Shown piece after piece: positions 8,773-16,898 of a DNA stretch of 64,000 nucleotides. Origin of the DNA: Natronoarchaeum rubrum (lineage in GTDB: Archaea > Halobacteriota > Halobacteria > Halobacteriales > Natronoarchaeaceae); contig NZ_JANHDP010000003.1 of the NCBI RefSeq assembly GCF_024494695.1, forward strand, positions 186,001 through 250,000, given 5' to 3'. The notes below the pieces were generated by a model, which saw only the letters and a program-made list of their open reading frames with translations, was not told the origin of the DNA and made no database searches. Each line of letters begins with the position of its first letter. Position 1 is the first letter of the stretch. The position numbers were made by a program, and so were the translations under genes.

Positions 8773-10637
8773 CAGATGGGCTTGAGCGTGTCGTCGGTCG
8801 GCTCGTAGCAGCGCCCGCCCATCAGGGCCTCCTCGATGGCGTCCTCGACGTCGGGCTCGGTCATGCCGGTGTCGCCGATCACTTCGTCGATCAGGTCGCC
8901 GCGCTCGACGCCGTCGCCGTCGTCCATCTCCCGCATCGTCTCGACGACCACGTCGGTCAGCGAGACATCGTCCGGAATCGACGGCTCGGCGGGGTCCGCC
9001 GATTCGTCCGTCGGTTCGGCGTCGTCCGTCGGTTCGGCGTCGTCGGCCGGTTCCTCGTCCGGTTCGACCTCGCCGGACGCCGCGCCGGCGTCCTCAGACT
9101 TCTGGGCGGTTTCGGCTTCCGACACCGGTTCGGCCGCCTCCTCGGCGACCGCTTCGCCCTCGGCGACGGTTTCGTCGGTTTCCGAGACGTCGACCTCGCT
9201 TTCGGCCGCCTCGTCAGGATCGGGCGTCTCGATGTCTGCTTCGCCGGGTTCGGCGACCTCCGTGCCGGTCGAGAACTCGGTGCCGTACTCCTCCTCGATC
9301 TCCGCACGTTCCTCCTCGGAGAACTCGTACATCTCGTCGCCGCCGACCGGCGTTTCGGCCGCCTGATCGGCGTCCGCAGTTGTGCCGTTCGTCTCGACGG
9401 ACGCATCGCCCGTCTCGAGAGATGCGTCGTCAGCTTCGACGTCGGCGCCCGCATCCGACTCGTCGTCTGCCTCACCGATGCCGCCGGGCTCGAAGTCGTC
9501 GAGGCGGTCCGCGTCCTCGTCGTCCGGCTCGTCCTCGGCGCTGGTTTCGGCGTCGCCGGTCGTTTCGGCCTCGGAAGTCGGGGCGGTCGCAGCCGCGGGG
9601 TCGGCGGCGGTGGACTCCTCGGCAGTCGAGTCGGCCGACGCCGACGCCCCGGAGTCGGATCCGGTGGACGCCGTCGCCGCGTCGGCGTCGGTCGCGGTCG
9701 ATTCCGTTTGCGCATCCGTCGGCGCGGAGTCCGCTTCCGCGTCGGTCGATGCCGGTTCGGCTTCCGTGTCGGTCGACACGGATTCCGTTCCCACGTCGGT
9801 CGATGCCGACTCCGCTTCGGCGTCAGTCGCCGCAGCCTCGCCGCTCGCGGCTGCCGAACCGGTCGTCCCCACCTCGGGAACGGCGTCGACGAGGTCGATC
9901 AGATCGCCGGGATCGACGCTACCGTCGCCGTCGCCCGGCCGCACGCCGAGCTGGCCGGCCTCGTCGCGGTCGCCGGCGACGACCTCGGCGGCCTCGATCG
10001 CGAGATCGCGGACGGCCGCGAGGTACTCCGGCGTCGTCCCGTAGTGATCGATCGCGAGTGCGACGCCGCTGGCGAGGCCGGCGTCGACGCCGCGGTCGCG
10101 CAGGTGCTCGGCCAGCTCGTCGCCGCGCTCGGGCTGCTCCAGCGCGGTCGCCATCGTGGCGACGCGTTCGAGAGTCTGCTCGGCGGCCTGAACCGCCCAG
10201 CGGTCGCGCGTCTCGGCGTCGACCTCGTTGATGCTTTCCGGGCGGACCGACGTGTACACGCGATCGGAGTCGTCGGGCTGGAAGGTTCGGGCTTTCCCCG
10301 TCACGGCGAGGAACGCCGGCGGGTCGGTCCGTTCGAGAAAGGCCATCTCGTCGGGCTGGTACTGCCCGGCGTAGACGACGAAGGCGCCCGTCGGGTCGAC
10401 GATCCGGGCGCGCAGCACCTCCTCGTTGACTTCCTCGATCTCGGTGAGGACGCCGACGGCGAACAGCCGGTTCACGCGAGCGCCCGTCGGCGTCACGACG
10501 TAGTTGGGGGCGCGCTCCTCGTCGCTCTCGGAGTGGTCGAGCGTCGCGTCGTCGTACTCCGCGGCGAACAGCCGGTAAGCGACCTCGCGGCGGCCCGCGC
10601 CGCTCTGGTCGTCGCCGTCCTCGCCGTTCGCGCTCAT
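8772..10637 (-). CDS. rpap1: RPA-associated protein with long acidic tail
   Basis: The 621-residue protein starts MSANGEDGDD with an ATG overlapping the rpa1 stop by four bases (ATGA). Residues 15-245 hold the conserved OB-fold RPA-associated domain (COG3390 type: EVAYRLFAAEYDDA, VGVLTEIEEV, FVVYAGQYQPDE). Residues about 270-560 are low-complexity Asp/Glu/Ser/Thr/Ala sequence, including degenerate repeats of about ten residues with a recurring TDAE/STD core. The last 50 residues (IPDDVSLTDVVVETMREMD to DTLKPI) look like a winged-helix module. The family partners with RPA on single-stranded DNA; in Haloferax rpap genes are co-transcribed with their rpa. The acidic linker may act as a DNA mimic or a flexible tether. 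Confidence 0.88.
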   Translation of the reverse strand: MSANGEDGDDQSGAGRREVAYRLFAAEYDDATLDHSESDEERAPNYVVTPTGARVNRLFAVGVLTEIEEVNEEVLRARIVDPTGAFVVYAGQYQPDEMAFLERTDPPAFLAVTGKARTFQPDDSDRVYTSVRPESINEVDAETRDRWAVQAAEQTLERVATMATALEQPERGDELAEHLRDRGVDAGLASGVALAIDHYGTTPEYLAAVRDLAIEAAEVVAGDRDEAGQLGVRPGDGDGSVDPGDLIDLVDAVPEVGTTGSAAASGEAAATDAEAESASTDVGTESVSTDTEAEPASTDAEADSAPTDAQTESTATDADAATASTGSDSGASASADSTAEESTAADPAAATAPTSEAETTGDAETSAEDEPDDEDADRLDDFEPGGIGEADDESDAGADVEADDASLETGDASVETNGTTADADQAAETPVGGDEMYEFSEEERAEIEEEYGTEFSTGTEVAEPGEADIETPDPDEAAESEVDVSETDETVAEGEAVAEEAAEPVSEAETAQKSEDAGAASGEVEPDEEPADDAEPTDDAEPTDESADPAEPSIPDDVSLTDVVVETMREMDDGDGVERGDLIDEVIGDTGMTEPDVEDAIEEALMGGRCYEPTDDTLKPI

Positions 10638-11908
10638 GCGTCCACCTCGCTGAGCAGGTCGGCAGCGCGATCCGCGGGGTCGTCCTCGACCTCGGCGAAG
10701 CTGCTGGCGTCCAAGTTCGCGCCGTACTCGTCGACCGAGAGGTGGCCGCGGACGCGGTACTCCCGGCCGACGACGCGCTCGCGGATCGTGTCCGCGACCA
10801 CGGTCTGGTCCATCGCCTCTCGGGCCTGCTCGCGGGCGTCCTCCAGGTCGCCGCCGTAGACCTGCTCGGTGATCTCGTCGTCGAGCACGGCGGTGACGGT
10901 GCCGGTGCCGTCGTCGAGGATCGCCTTGACGCGCAGGTCGTCCTCGCCGTCCACGTCGCCGTGGGTTCGGCACTGACCCTTCTGGATGACCCGGCCGCAC
11001 TCGGGACAGCGCTGGATCAGCCCCGACCCGTCGCGGATCGAGATGATGTGCCCCACCGCCTCGACGTCGTAGACGCCGCCGGCCTCGACGGCCTCGCGAA
11101 TCGGCAGTCGGGTGCCGCTCTCGCTGACCGGCACGTCGTCGGCGAGCGCCTCGACCGTCGAGAACTCCGAGACGTTGATCGAGGGGACGCCGCGGTACTC
11201 GCGGACGTACGTGTTCTCGATCCGGACCGAGGCGCCCTCCTCGATCTCGGGATGGGGATCCCAGTCGGTGAACGGCAGCTTGGCGGTCTCGTCGGCGAGC
11301 ACGCCGCTGAGGATCTCCGTCTCGCCGTCGCGGCCGTCGATCGTCCGGCGCTCGACCTCCGAGACGCGCACCTCCACGTCGACGCCGCGGTCGCCCGTCT
11401 CGATATCGACCAGTTCGGCGTCGCCGCCGATCTCGTAGGGCACTTCGAGAGTTTCCTCCTCGAAGGCGACGCTGGTCGACTCGCCGAGGTTGAGCTCGGG
11501 GCTACCGTCCCACTCGCGGACGCCGGCGTTCCCGGCGGTGATCGTGTCGCCCGGCGAGAGGCCGAAGTCCTGCCAGGCCGTGTAGTCGATCGTCCCCGAC
11601 GCGTCGGCGAGGACGCCCTCGAAGATCACCTGATCCGATCCCTGATAGCGGATCGACCGCTTGCCGACGTTGAGCACGCGCGCGGTGACCGTGACGTTGC
11701 CGTCGGCGGTTGTGATCTCGTCGATGCTGTCCTTGGAGCGCGTGCCGCCGGAGCCGTCGCCTCCGTCGCCGTACTTTCGACGGAGGCTCTGAACGGCCTC
11801 GTCGATCGGCACGCTGTACTCGACCAGATTCTCCAGGTCCTCTTTGACCTCCTCTTTGTCGACACCGAGGTCGGAGGCGAGCTCCTCGGCACGTTCGTCT
11901 ACCGTCAT
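10634..11908 (-). CDS. rpa1: Replication protein A, three OB folds plus zinc finger
   Basis: A 424-residue single-stranded DNA-binding protein. After a short helical N-terminus come three OB folds (around residues 65-165, 170-265 and 275-390; for example VTARVLNVGKRS, VRVSEVERRT, YDVEAVGHIISIRDGSG). A zinc finger sits in the third (RCPECGRVIQKGQCRTHG, ligands C, C, C, H). Length and plan fit Haloferax Rpa1. A TATA-like patch (minus-strand CTTTTTAGT at 11931-11938) lies 27 bases before the ATG at 11908, so I prefer MTVDERAEEL as the start, leaderless, over the GTG at 11932, which overlaps the TATA box. Essential for replication and repair. First gene of a three-gene operon. Confidence 0.93.
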   Translation of the reverse strand: MTVDERAEELASDLGVDKEEVKEDLENLVEYSVPIDEAVQSLRRKYGDGGDGSGGTRSKDSIDEITTADGNVTVTARVLNVGKRSIRYQGSDQVIFEGVLADASGTIDYTAWQDFGLSPGDTITAGNAGVREWDGSPELNLGESTSVAFEEETLEVPYEIGGDAELVDIETGDRGVDVEVRVSEVERRTIDGRDGETEILSGVLADETAKLPFTDWDPHPEIEEGASVRIENTYVREYRGVPSINVSEFSTVEALADDVPVSESGTRLPIREAVEAGGVYDVEAVGHIISIRDGSGLIQRCPECGRVIQKGQCRTHGDVDGEDDLRVKAILDDGTGTVTAVLDDEITEQVYGGDLEDAREQAREAMDQTVVADTIRERVVGREYRVRGHLSVDEYGANLDASSFAEVEDDPADRAADLLSEVDA

Positions 11909-12052
11909 CGTCCGTAGTTGGAGCGGCCCCACTAAAAAGGATTCGCGGGTGGGAACTTCCGACCGACGCCAACGTCACGCTCGGTTTGCCGGTCGAACCG
12001 CCGGATCGGCGTCCTAGCTGGGGTTTGAGACGGCGCGACAACTCACCCGCGC

Positions 12053-12613
12053 TCAGTCTCGCCACTTGATCGAGCAGCCCTGGGACCGGAGCCACTCCTG
12101 CTCGACGGGCTCGCCGGCGAGGATCGACTCGACCGCGTCGCGGACGTAGAACTCGGTCGCCTCCTCGTCGGGATTCATCGCGTCGTCGAGTCGGCCCTGG
12201 TAGACGAGTCGGAACTCTCCCTCGTCCTTGCGGAACAGGAACGGATCGGGCGTACAGACGGCGCCGTACGCGCGGGCGACCTCCTGACTCTCGTCCCGGA
12301 GATAGGCGTCGTAGGCGACCCGGCCCTCCTCGACGTACTCCTGCATCGCGTCGAAGGAGTCGTCGGGATACTCCTCGGCGTCGTTGGAGTTGATTCCGAC
12401 CACGGCGAGGTCGTCGTACGACGCCGCCAGTTCGTTGAGGTGCTCGAACTTCGCCTGCGCGTACGGGCAGTGGTTGCAGGTGAACACTACCAGCAGCGCC
12501 TCGGAGTCGTCGAACGACGAGGGAGAGTACGTGCCGCCGTCGACGCCGGGCAACTCGAACTCGGGCGCCGCGTCGCCGGCCTCCAGCGCCGGATCGGATT
12601 CTTTCAGAACCAT
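12053..12613 (-). CDS. Thioredoxin-fold peroxiredoxin-like protein
   Basis: A 186-residue protein of the AhpC/TSA-redoxin superfamily. It has AGDAAPEFELPGVDGG, then VVFTCNHCPYAQA with a CxxC active site near residue 55, and GINSNDAEEYPDD. The conserved CTPDPFLF segment near residue 118 carries the cis-proline loop. The best fit is the PRX-like1 group (a redoxin with CNHCPYA motif), a cytoplasmic thiol oxidoreductase of unknown target. The start at 12613 is the ATG right before the conserved N-terminus. It is transcribed divergently from the halocyanin gene, with about 118 bases between the starts. Confidence 0.85.
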   Translation of the reverse strand: MVLKESDPALEAGDAAPEFELPGVDGGTYSPSSFDDSEALLVVFTCNHCPYAQAKFEHLNELAASYDDLAVVGINSNDAEEYPDDSFDAMQEYVEEGRVAYDAYLRDESQEVARAYGAVCTPDPFLFRKDEGEFRLVYQGRLDDAMNPDEEATEFYVRDAVESILAGEPVEQEWLRSQGCSIKWRD

Positions 12614-12690
12614 ATCGGTCGGTAACGTGGGAACGTAGTTGGTCGTTGTGACTCCGGAAGCGGGGGAACGGGAGGCGAACGGCGCGGGAG

Positions 12691-12700
12691 AATTTAAAAA
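12691..12700 (+). promoter_or_regulatory. TATA box of halocyanin gene
   Basis: aatttaaaaa stands out in GC-rich sequence and lies about 36 bases from the ATG at 12732. A transcription start near 12722 would give a leader of about ten bases. It lies in the divergent region shared with the redoxin gene. Confidence 0.55.
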
Positions 12701-12731
12701 TGTATTAGCCGTGGGCCGACAAACCTCAGCT

Positions 12732-13442
12732 ATGGACGACAGCGATAGGGACGGCGGTCCTCGGTTTACTCGTCGCAGCGCACTCCGGCGGACGCTCGGT
12801 GCCGGCACCGCACTCGGCGCTGCGAGCGTCGCCGGCAGCGGCTCGGCGCTCGCACAGCAAAACGAGTCCGGCAACGAGTCCGGCGGCGACGCCGGGGAGG
12901 GTCCCGACTGGGGCGACTGGTTCTCGGACGTCAGCAACTACCAGAGCACGCAGGACCTGCGCGGGCAGGACTCGGTCACCGTCGCGGTCGGCGCCGGCAA
13001 CGGGTTCCTGTTCGATCCGCCGGCGATCTGGGTCGATCCCGGTACAACCGTCACCTGGGAGTGGACCGGCGAGGGCGTCCCCCACAACGTCGTCCACGAA
13101 GGCGGCGACGCGTTCGGCAGCGACCTGCTGAGCGAGGAGGGGGCGACGTTCGAGCACACGTTCGAGGAGGACGGACAGTACCGGTACATCTGTGAACCCC
13201 ACGTCGGTGCCGGAATGAAAGGCGGCGTCGCGGTCGGCGATGTCTCCGAGCAGGCTGGCGGCGGCGGCGGTGGCGACGGCGGCGAGGAGTCCGGCGGCTC
13301 GGGCGGCATCCCGCCGATGCTCCAGATGATCGGCGCGGCGTTCATCGTGGCGTTCCTCTCGCCGCTACTGTTCGCGCTGTTCCTGTTCAGCCGCGGCAAC
13401 TCTGGCGGCGACGCCGGCGGCCAGCGCGAGTACAGTCCCTGA
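12732..13442 (+). CDS. Halocyanin-like blue copper protein, Tat-exported
   Basis: The 236-residue precursor carries a twin-arginine signal (FTRRSALRRTLGAGTALGAAS) with an AlaGlnGln boundary near residue 40. A Ser/Gly/acidic linker follows, then a plastocyanin-type domain at about residues 75-175. The copper ligands are visible: His in GVPHNVVH, then Cys and His in YICEPHVGAGMKG, with Met as axial ligand. A Gly-rich linker leads to a C-terminal transmembrane helix (MLQMIGAAFIVAFLSPLLFALFLF), so the cupredoxin domain is probably anchored by its C-terminus facing outward. It should carry electrons at the outer membrane face for the respiratory chain. Confidence 0.9.
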   Translation: MDDSDRDGGPRFTRRSALRRTLGAGTALGAASVAGSGSALAQQNESGNESGGDAGEGPDWGDWFSDVSNYQSTQDLRGQDSVTVAVGAGNGFLFDPPAIWVDPGTTVTWEWTGEGVPHNVVHEGGDAFGSDLLSEEGATFEHTFEEDGQYRYICEPHVGAGMKGGVAVGDVSEQAGGGGGGDGGEESGGSGGIPPMLQMIGAAFIVAFLSPLLFALFLFSRGNSGGDAGGQREYSP

Positions 13443-13457
13443 ACACCGTCAGGACGT

Positions 13458-13577
13458 GGCGTCGACGCCGCGGCTGCCGCGGCGTCCCGACGCCGTCGCA
13501 TCGAACCTTCACTGCGGCGTCCGGACGCCGCGACGAAGAGTCGTTGCTGCGGGAGTGACGCGGCGTCAAGACGCCGC
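13458..13577. repeat. Cluster of four GC palindromes
   Basis: In the 266 bases between the halocyanin stop and the acyl-CoA dehydrogenase start I find four inverted repeats built on GGCGTC/GACGCC: 13458-13469 (perfect 12 bp), 13481-13494 (2-base centre), 13514-13531 (GCGGCGTCCGGACGCCGC, perfect) and 13560-13577 (centre aa). The last two share an 18-bp frame that recurs at 42742, 43370 and 46225. The cluster could end halocyanin transcripts or bind a protein. No gene is visible in this stretch. Confidence 0.7.
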
Positions 13578-13708
13578 TCCGTAGGCTGGATTCGAGAGCT
13601 GGCGACTGCGGGGGCACTCGAAACCGACCGCCGGACCGGAAAACAAATCGTTCGCACCGTGCTATGCGTTCCCTGAGATATATCGGGGTCGCTCCCTTCG
13701 TCGGAGAC

Positions 13709-14857
13709 ATGGAACTGCTGGACGAGACCATCGTGCCGGAACACGCGCACGACGTCAAACAGGAAGCCCGCGAGTTCGCCGAGGAACACATCGCCCCCAA
13801 CGCCGAGGAGTACTTCCGCAAGGGTGAGTACCCTCACGACATCCTCGAAGCCGGGCAGGAGGCCGGGCTGGTGGCCCAGGACATCAGCGAAGACCTGGGC
13901 GGGCGGGGCCTCTCGCTGACCGAAGTGCTCGCGATCGCCGAGGAGTTTTATCGGGCGGACGCCGGCATCGCGCTGACGCTCCAGCTCGCGAGCTTCGGCG
14001 CCGAGATCGTCGAGGAGTACGGCAACGAGGAACAGCACGAGGAGTATCTCCGCCCGGTCGCCGAGGGCGACCAGATCACCGGCCTCGCCGTGTCGGAGCC
14101 CGAAACCGGCAGCGACCTCGCGGGGATGCAGACCCGCGCCGAGAAAGACGGCGACGAGTACGTGCTCAACGGCGAGAAGTACTGGATCGGCAACGGCGTC
14201 GAGGGCGACTGGCTCACCGTCTACGCCCGGACCGGCGACGACGAAGAGAACCGCTACGGCAACCACTCGATGTTCATCGTCCCGACCGACGCCGAGGGGT
14301 ACGAGGCCGAGCACATCCCCGAGAAGATGGGCTTCCGAGCGAGCAAGCAGGCCCACATCGTCTTCGACGACTGCCGCATCCCCGAGGAGAACCTCGTCGG
14401 CGCCGAGGGCGCCGGCTTCTGGATGCTCGCGGAGTTCTTCAACCACGGCCGCGTCGTCGTGTCGGGCCACGGCCTCGGGCTGGCCGCCGCAGCGATCGAG
14501 GAGGCCTGGGAGTTCGCGGAGGGCCGCGAGCAGTTCGGCCGATCGATCAGCGACTTCCAGGCCGTCCAGCACGGCCTCGCGGACATGCGACTGGAGTTCG
14601 AGAGCGCCCGCGCGCTCGCGTGGCGCGCCGCCGAGAAGGTCGAGCAGGGTGAGGACCCCGGCCTCTGGGCCGCGATGGCCAAGACGAAAACGACCGAAGT
14701 GGCGACCGACTGCGCCGAGCAGGGGATGCAGTTCCACGGCGGTCGCTCGGTGCTGACCGACCGCCGGATCGCGCGGGTGTACCGCGACGTTCGCATCCCG
14801 GTGATCTACGAGGGCGCCAACGAGATCCAGCGCAACCTGATCTACCGGCAGTCCTGA
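13709..14857 (+). CDS. Acyl-CoA dehydrogenase
   Basis: A 382-residue FAD flavoprotein that inserts the 2,3-double bond into acyl-CoA. N-terminal helical domain (residues 1-115), a beta domain with TGLAVSEPETGSDLAGMQT (flavin and substrate loop) and KYWIGNGVEGDWLTV, and a C-terminal helical domain with GREQFGRSISDFQAVQ and RVYRDVRIPVIYEGANEIQRNLI. In VIYEGANEIQ the Glu is at the catalytic base position. ATG 13709 is chosen over the ATG at 13664, whose extra 15 residues (MRSLRYIGV...) do not fit the family. It probably serves fatty acid or branched-chain amino acid breakdown; which chain length is not clear. Confidence 0.92.
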   Translation: MELLDETIVPEHAHDVKQEAREFAEEHIAPNAEEYFRKGEYPHDILEAGQEAGLVAQDISEDLGGRGLSLTEVLAIAEEFYRADAGIALTLQLASFGAEIVEEYGNEEQHEEYLRPVAEGDQITGLAVSEPETGSDLAGMQTRAEKDGDEYVLNGEKYWIGNGVEGDWLTVYARTGDDEENRYGNHSMFIVPTDAEGYEAEHIPEKMGFRASKQAHIVFDDCRIPEENLVGAEGAGFWMLAEFFNHGRVVVSGHGLGLAAAAIEEAWEFAEGREQFGRSISDFQAVQHGLADMRLEFESARALAWRAAEKVEQGEDPGLWAAMAKTKTTEVATDCAEQGMQFHGGRSVLTDRRIARVYRDVRIPVIYEGANEIQRNLIYRQS

Positions 14858-15009
14858 ACGGGACCGACGCCCGCTTCGAGCGATCGAACAGCGGAATCGA
14901 CGGTGATGTCCTGTCCGGGATCCTCGATAACTGTTAACGCCCCACACGACCTATCGTTACACGACGCCCGCCGGTGCTGAGGGGATCCGAACGGGCGCGG
15001 GAGAGAATC

Positions 15010-15444
15010 ATGTCTCAAAGAACTACAGACGATATCGAACAGATCGCGCGACAGTACCCCGAGGAGGTGGCGACGAAGGGGAATCTCGACCACCTGGAAG
15101 ACCTGCTAGCGGACGACTACGTCGAGCACGGCCCGTTCGGCGAGGATGTTCGGGGCCGAGACGCCGACGTCGAGAAGATGCGGGAGTTCCTGAACGCCTT
15201 CGAGAACTTCGAGGCGACGGTCGAGGATACCGTCACCGAGGGAGACACGGTCGCGATGCGCGTGACGCTCCGCGGAACTCACGAGGGGCCGTTCCAGGGG
15301 ATCGAGCCGACGGGGAACTCTATCGAGGTGCAGAACATGGTGTTCACGCGCGTCGAGGACGGGAAAATCGCGGAGCGCTGGCTCCAGCTCGACACGCTCG
15401 GCCTGATGGAGCAACTCGATGCCGTCGAGCGGCCCTCGGTGTGA
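15010..15444 (+). CDS. SnoaL-like polyketide cyclase/ester cyclase family protein
   Basis: A 144-residue NTF2-fold protein: DHLEDLLADDYVEHGPF, then RGRDADVEKMREFLNAFENFEATVED, GDTVAMRVTLRGTHEGPFQGIEPTG and IAERWLQLDTLGLMEQL. This is the pattern of the SnoaL-like/ester cyclase group, small barrel proteins common in haloarchaea whose substrates are mostly unknown. It has no signal peptide. ATG 15010 is preferred because upstream codons are Arg-rich shadow. It is followed in the same direction by a small Cys-rich gene with its own AT-rich promoter patch at 15461-15471. Confidence 0.8.
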   Translation: MSQRTTDDIEQIARQYPEEVATKGNLDHLEDLLADDYVEHGPFGEDVRGRDADVEKMREFLNAFENFEATVEDTVTEGDTVAMRVTLRGTHEGPFQGIEPTGNSIEVQNMVFTRVEDGKIAERWLQLDTLGLMEQLDAVERPSV

Positions 15445-15561
15445 GGGACGGCAGTAGACACCTCTTTTACTAGCGGTTGGGACGGCGAGCACGATGTCCG
15501 CGATCGCTCACTGGCCACAAGGTATGTACCAGTTGCCTACCCGGTCGGCACCAGCACACCG

Positions 15562-15807
15562 ATGCCGACCTCCATCGAATCCGACGACGGAACCGTCACC
15601 GTAGACACCTACTGCCCGACCTGCGGCGGCGACGCCGTTCCGCTGCTGGGCCGCGACTGCGACTGCGATCTCTCCGAGGACATCGTCTGCAGCGCCGTGA
15701 TCGAGTACCCCGACAGGGAGCCGCTCCGGACGACGATCACCGACGAGGACCTGACCGTCGAGAAGCTGCTTTCGGCCGCCGTGCGGGCGCTCGATCGGCA
15801 CGTCTGA
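15562..15807 (+). CDS. Small cysteine-rich hypothetical protein
   Basis: An 81-residue protein that begins with an acidic segment, followed by YCPTCGGDAVPLLGRDCDCD and a single Cys in DIVCSAVIEY. Four Cys within 20 residues suggest a zinc or redox site. The C-terminal half (EDLTVEKLLSAAVRALDRHV) is amphipathic helix. I do not recognise the family. No in-frame start exists between the upstream AT-rich patch (15461-15471) and ATG 15562, so a leader of about 70 bases is likely. Confidence 0.6.
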   Translation: MPTSIESDDGTVTVDTYCPTCGGDAVPLLGRDCDCDLSEDIVCSAVIEYPDREPLRTTITDEDLTVEKLLSAAVRALDRHV

Positions 15808-16127
15808 GCGCGCAAGGAGGAGAAGTCGTGCGACCACCGAGTCGCGGCCTCGACGCCGAACTCTGCTGCAGATAGTACCGCGACCCCGACGTTCGGTTGC
15901 GTCCCGATCGGACGTGGTCCACGGATGGGTACGCGTTTGTGACCAGTTGGAACGGTACGAGTGCCCGTTCGACCTGTTTCGTTTCCAACCGTTTGATCGG
16001 GGTAAGCACGCTCTAGCGGAGTGAACAACCTCGAACCGACGTCCCGAGCGCCGAGGAGAGAGAGGTTAACCCCGCCGCCGTCCGGATAAGCGCAGAGATA
16101 CAATGTACGGCGTCGCTCTCCGCTGCA
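15808..16127. other. Intergenic stretch without recognised gene
   Basis: About 320 bases between the small Cys-rich gene and the ABC transporter operon. I see a palindrome ggttaacc at 16062-16069 and an AT-rich patch agagatacaatgtac (16095-16109) about 25 bases before the GTG start at 16128, which may be the operon promoter. No convincing ORF on either strand; the ORFs crossing it are Arg/Pro-rich shadows. Confidence 0.5.
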
Positions 16128-16898
16128 GTGAGTGACTCCGTGAGAATACTCGATCGCTCGGGGCGCGGCCAGTCCGCGTCGCCGGACGAGGGCGAATCGA
16201 CTGCCGCCGTCCGGCTCGACGACGTCACCCACGAGTACGGGACCGACAGCAGCCGGTTCGGCTCCGGCAACGAGCGGACACTGACGGCGCTCCGAGACGT
16301 CTCGCTGGACGTCCAGCCCGGGACGATCGTCGGGCTGAAGGGCCCGAGCGGCAGCGGCAAGTCCACGATCCTGCACGCCGTGTCGGGGCTGCTGGTCCCG
16401 ACCTCAGGGACCGTCGAGCTGCTGGGGACCGACCTCACCGCTCTCTCGGCCCGCGAGCGCGTCCAGATCCGGCGTGATCACGTCGGGATCGTGTTCCAGC
16501 GGTTCCACCTGCTCCCGTCGCTGACGGCGCGGGCGAACGTCGCGCTCCCGCTCGTGCAGGCCGGCGTCCCGCGGTCGAAGCGCCGCGAGCGGGCCGAGCG
16601 GCTGCTGGAGCAGGTCGGTCTCGGCGACCGGACGACGCACCTCCCCGGCGAACTGAGCGGCGGGGAGCGCCAGCGCGTCGCGATCGCGCGGTCGCTGTCG
16701 ACCGATCCCGACGTGATCGTCGCCGACGAGCCGACCGGCGAACTCGACACCGCGACGGGCGCCGAAGTGCTCGAACTGCTGACCTCGCTGGGCGACGACC
16801 GGGCCGTGCTGGTCGCCTCTCACGACAGCGCGACGCTGGCGATCGCCGACGACGTCGTCCGGCTCCGCGACGGCATGGTGATCGACGATGCGGGATGA
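16128..16898 (+). CDS. LolD/MacB-type ABC transporter ATPase
   Basis: A 256-residue ATPase with Walker A GPSGSGKST near residue 70, Q-loop VGIVFQRFHLLPSLT, signature LSGGERQRVAIARSL, Walker B VIVADEPTGELD and switch His in VASHDS. The extended Q-loop and DEPTGELD are typical of the MacB/LolD group that drives mechanotransmission of FtsX-type permeases. Translation starts with GTG at 16128 (VSDSVRILDRS); an ATG is not available before the conserved region. Its stop overlaps the next gene by 11 bases. It powers the two permeases that follow. Confidence 0.9.
   Translation: MSDSVRILDRSGRGQSASPDEGESTAAVRLDDVTHEYGTDSSRFGSGNERTLTALRDVSLDVQPGTIVGLKGPSGSGKSTILHAVSGLLVPTSGTVELLGTDLTALSARERVQIRRDHVGIVFQRFHLLPSLTARANVALPLVQAGVPRSKRRERAERLLEQVGLGDRTTHLPGELSGGERQRVAIARSLSTDPDVIVADEPTGELDTATGAEVLELLTSLGDDRAVLVASHDSATLAIADDVVRLRDGMVIDDAG

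Noticed and set aside
8742..10859. Plus-strand ORF over rpap1 with Gly/Arg repeats
   Set aside because: The repeats mirror the acidic repeats of rpap1; no family match and start/stop do not fit neighbours.
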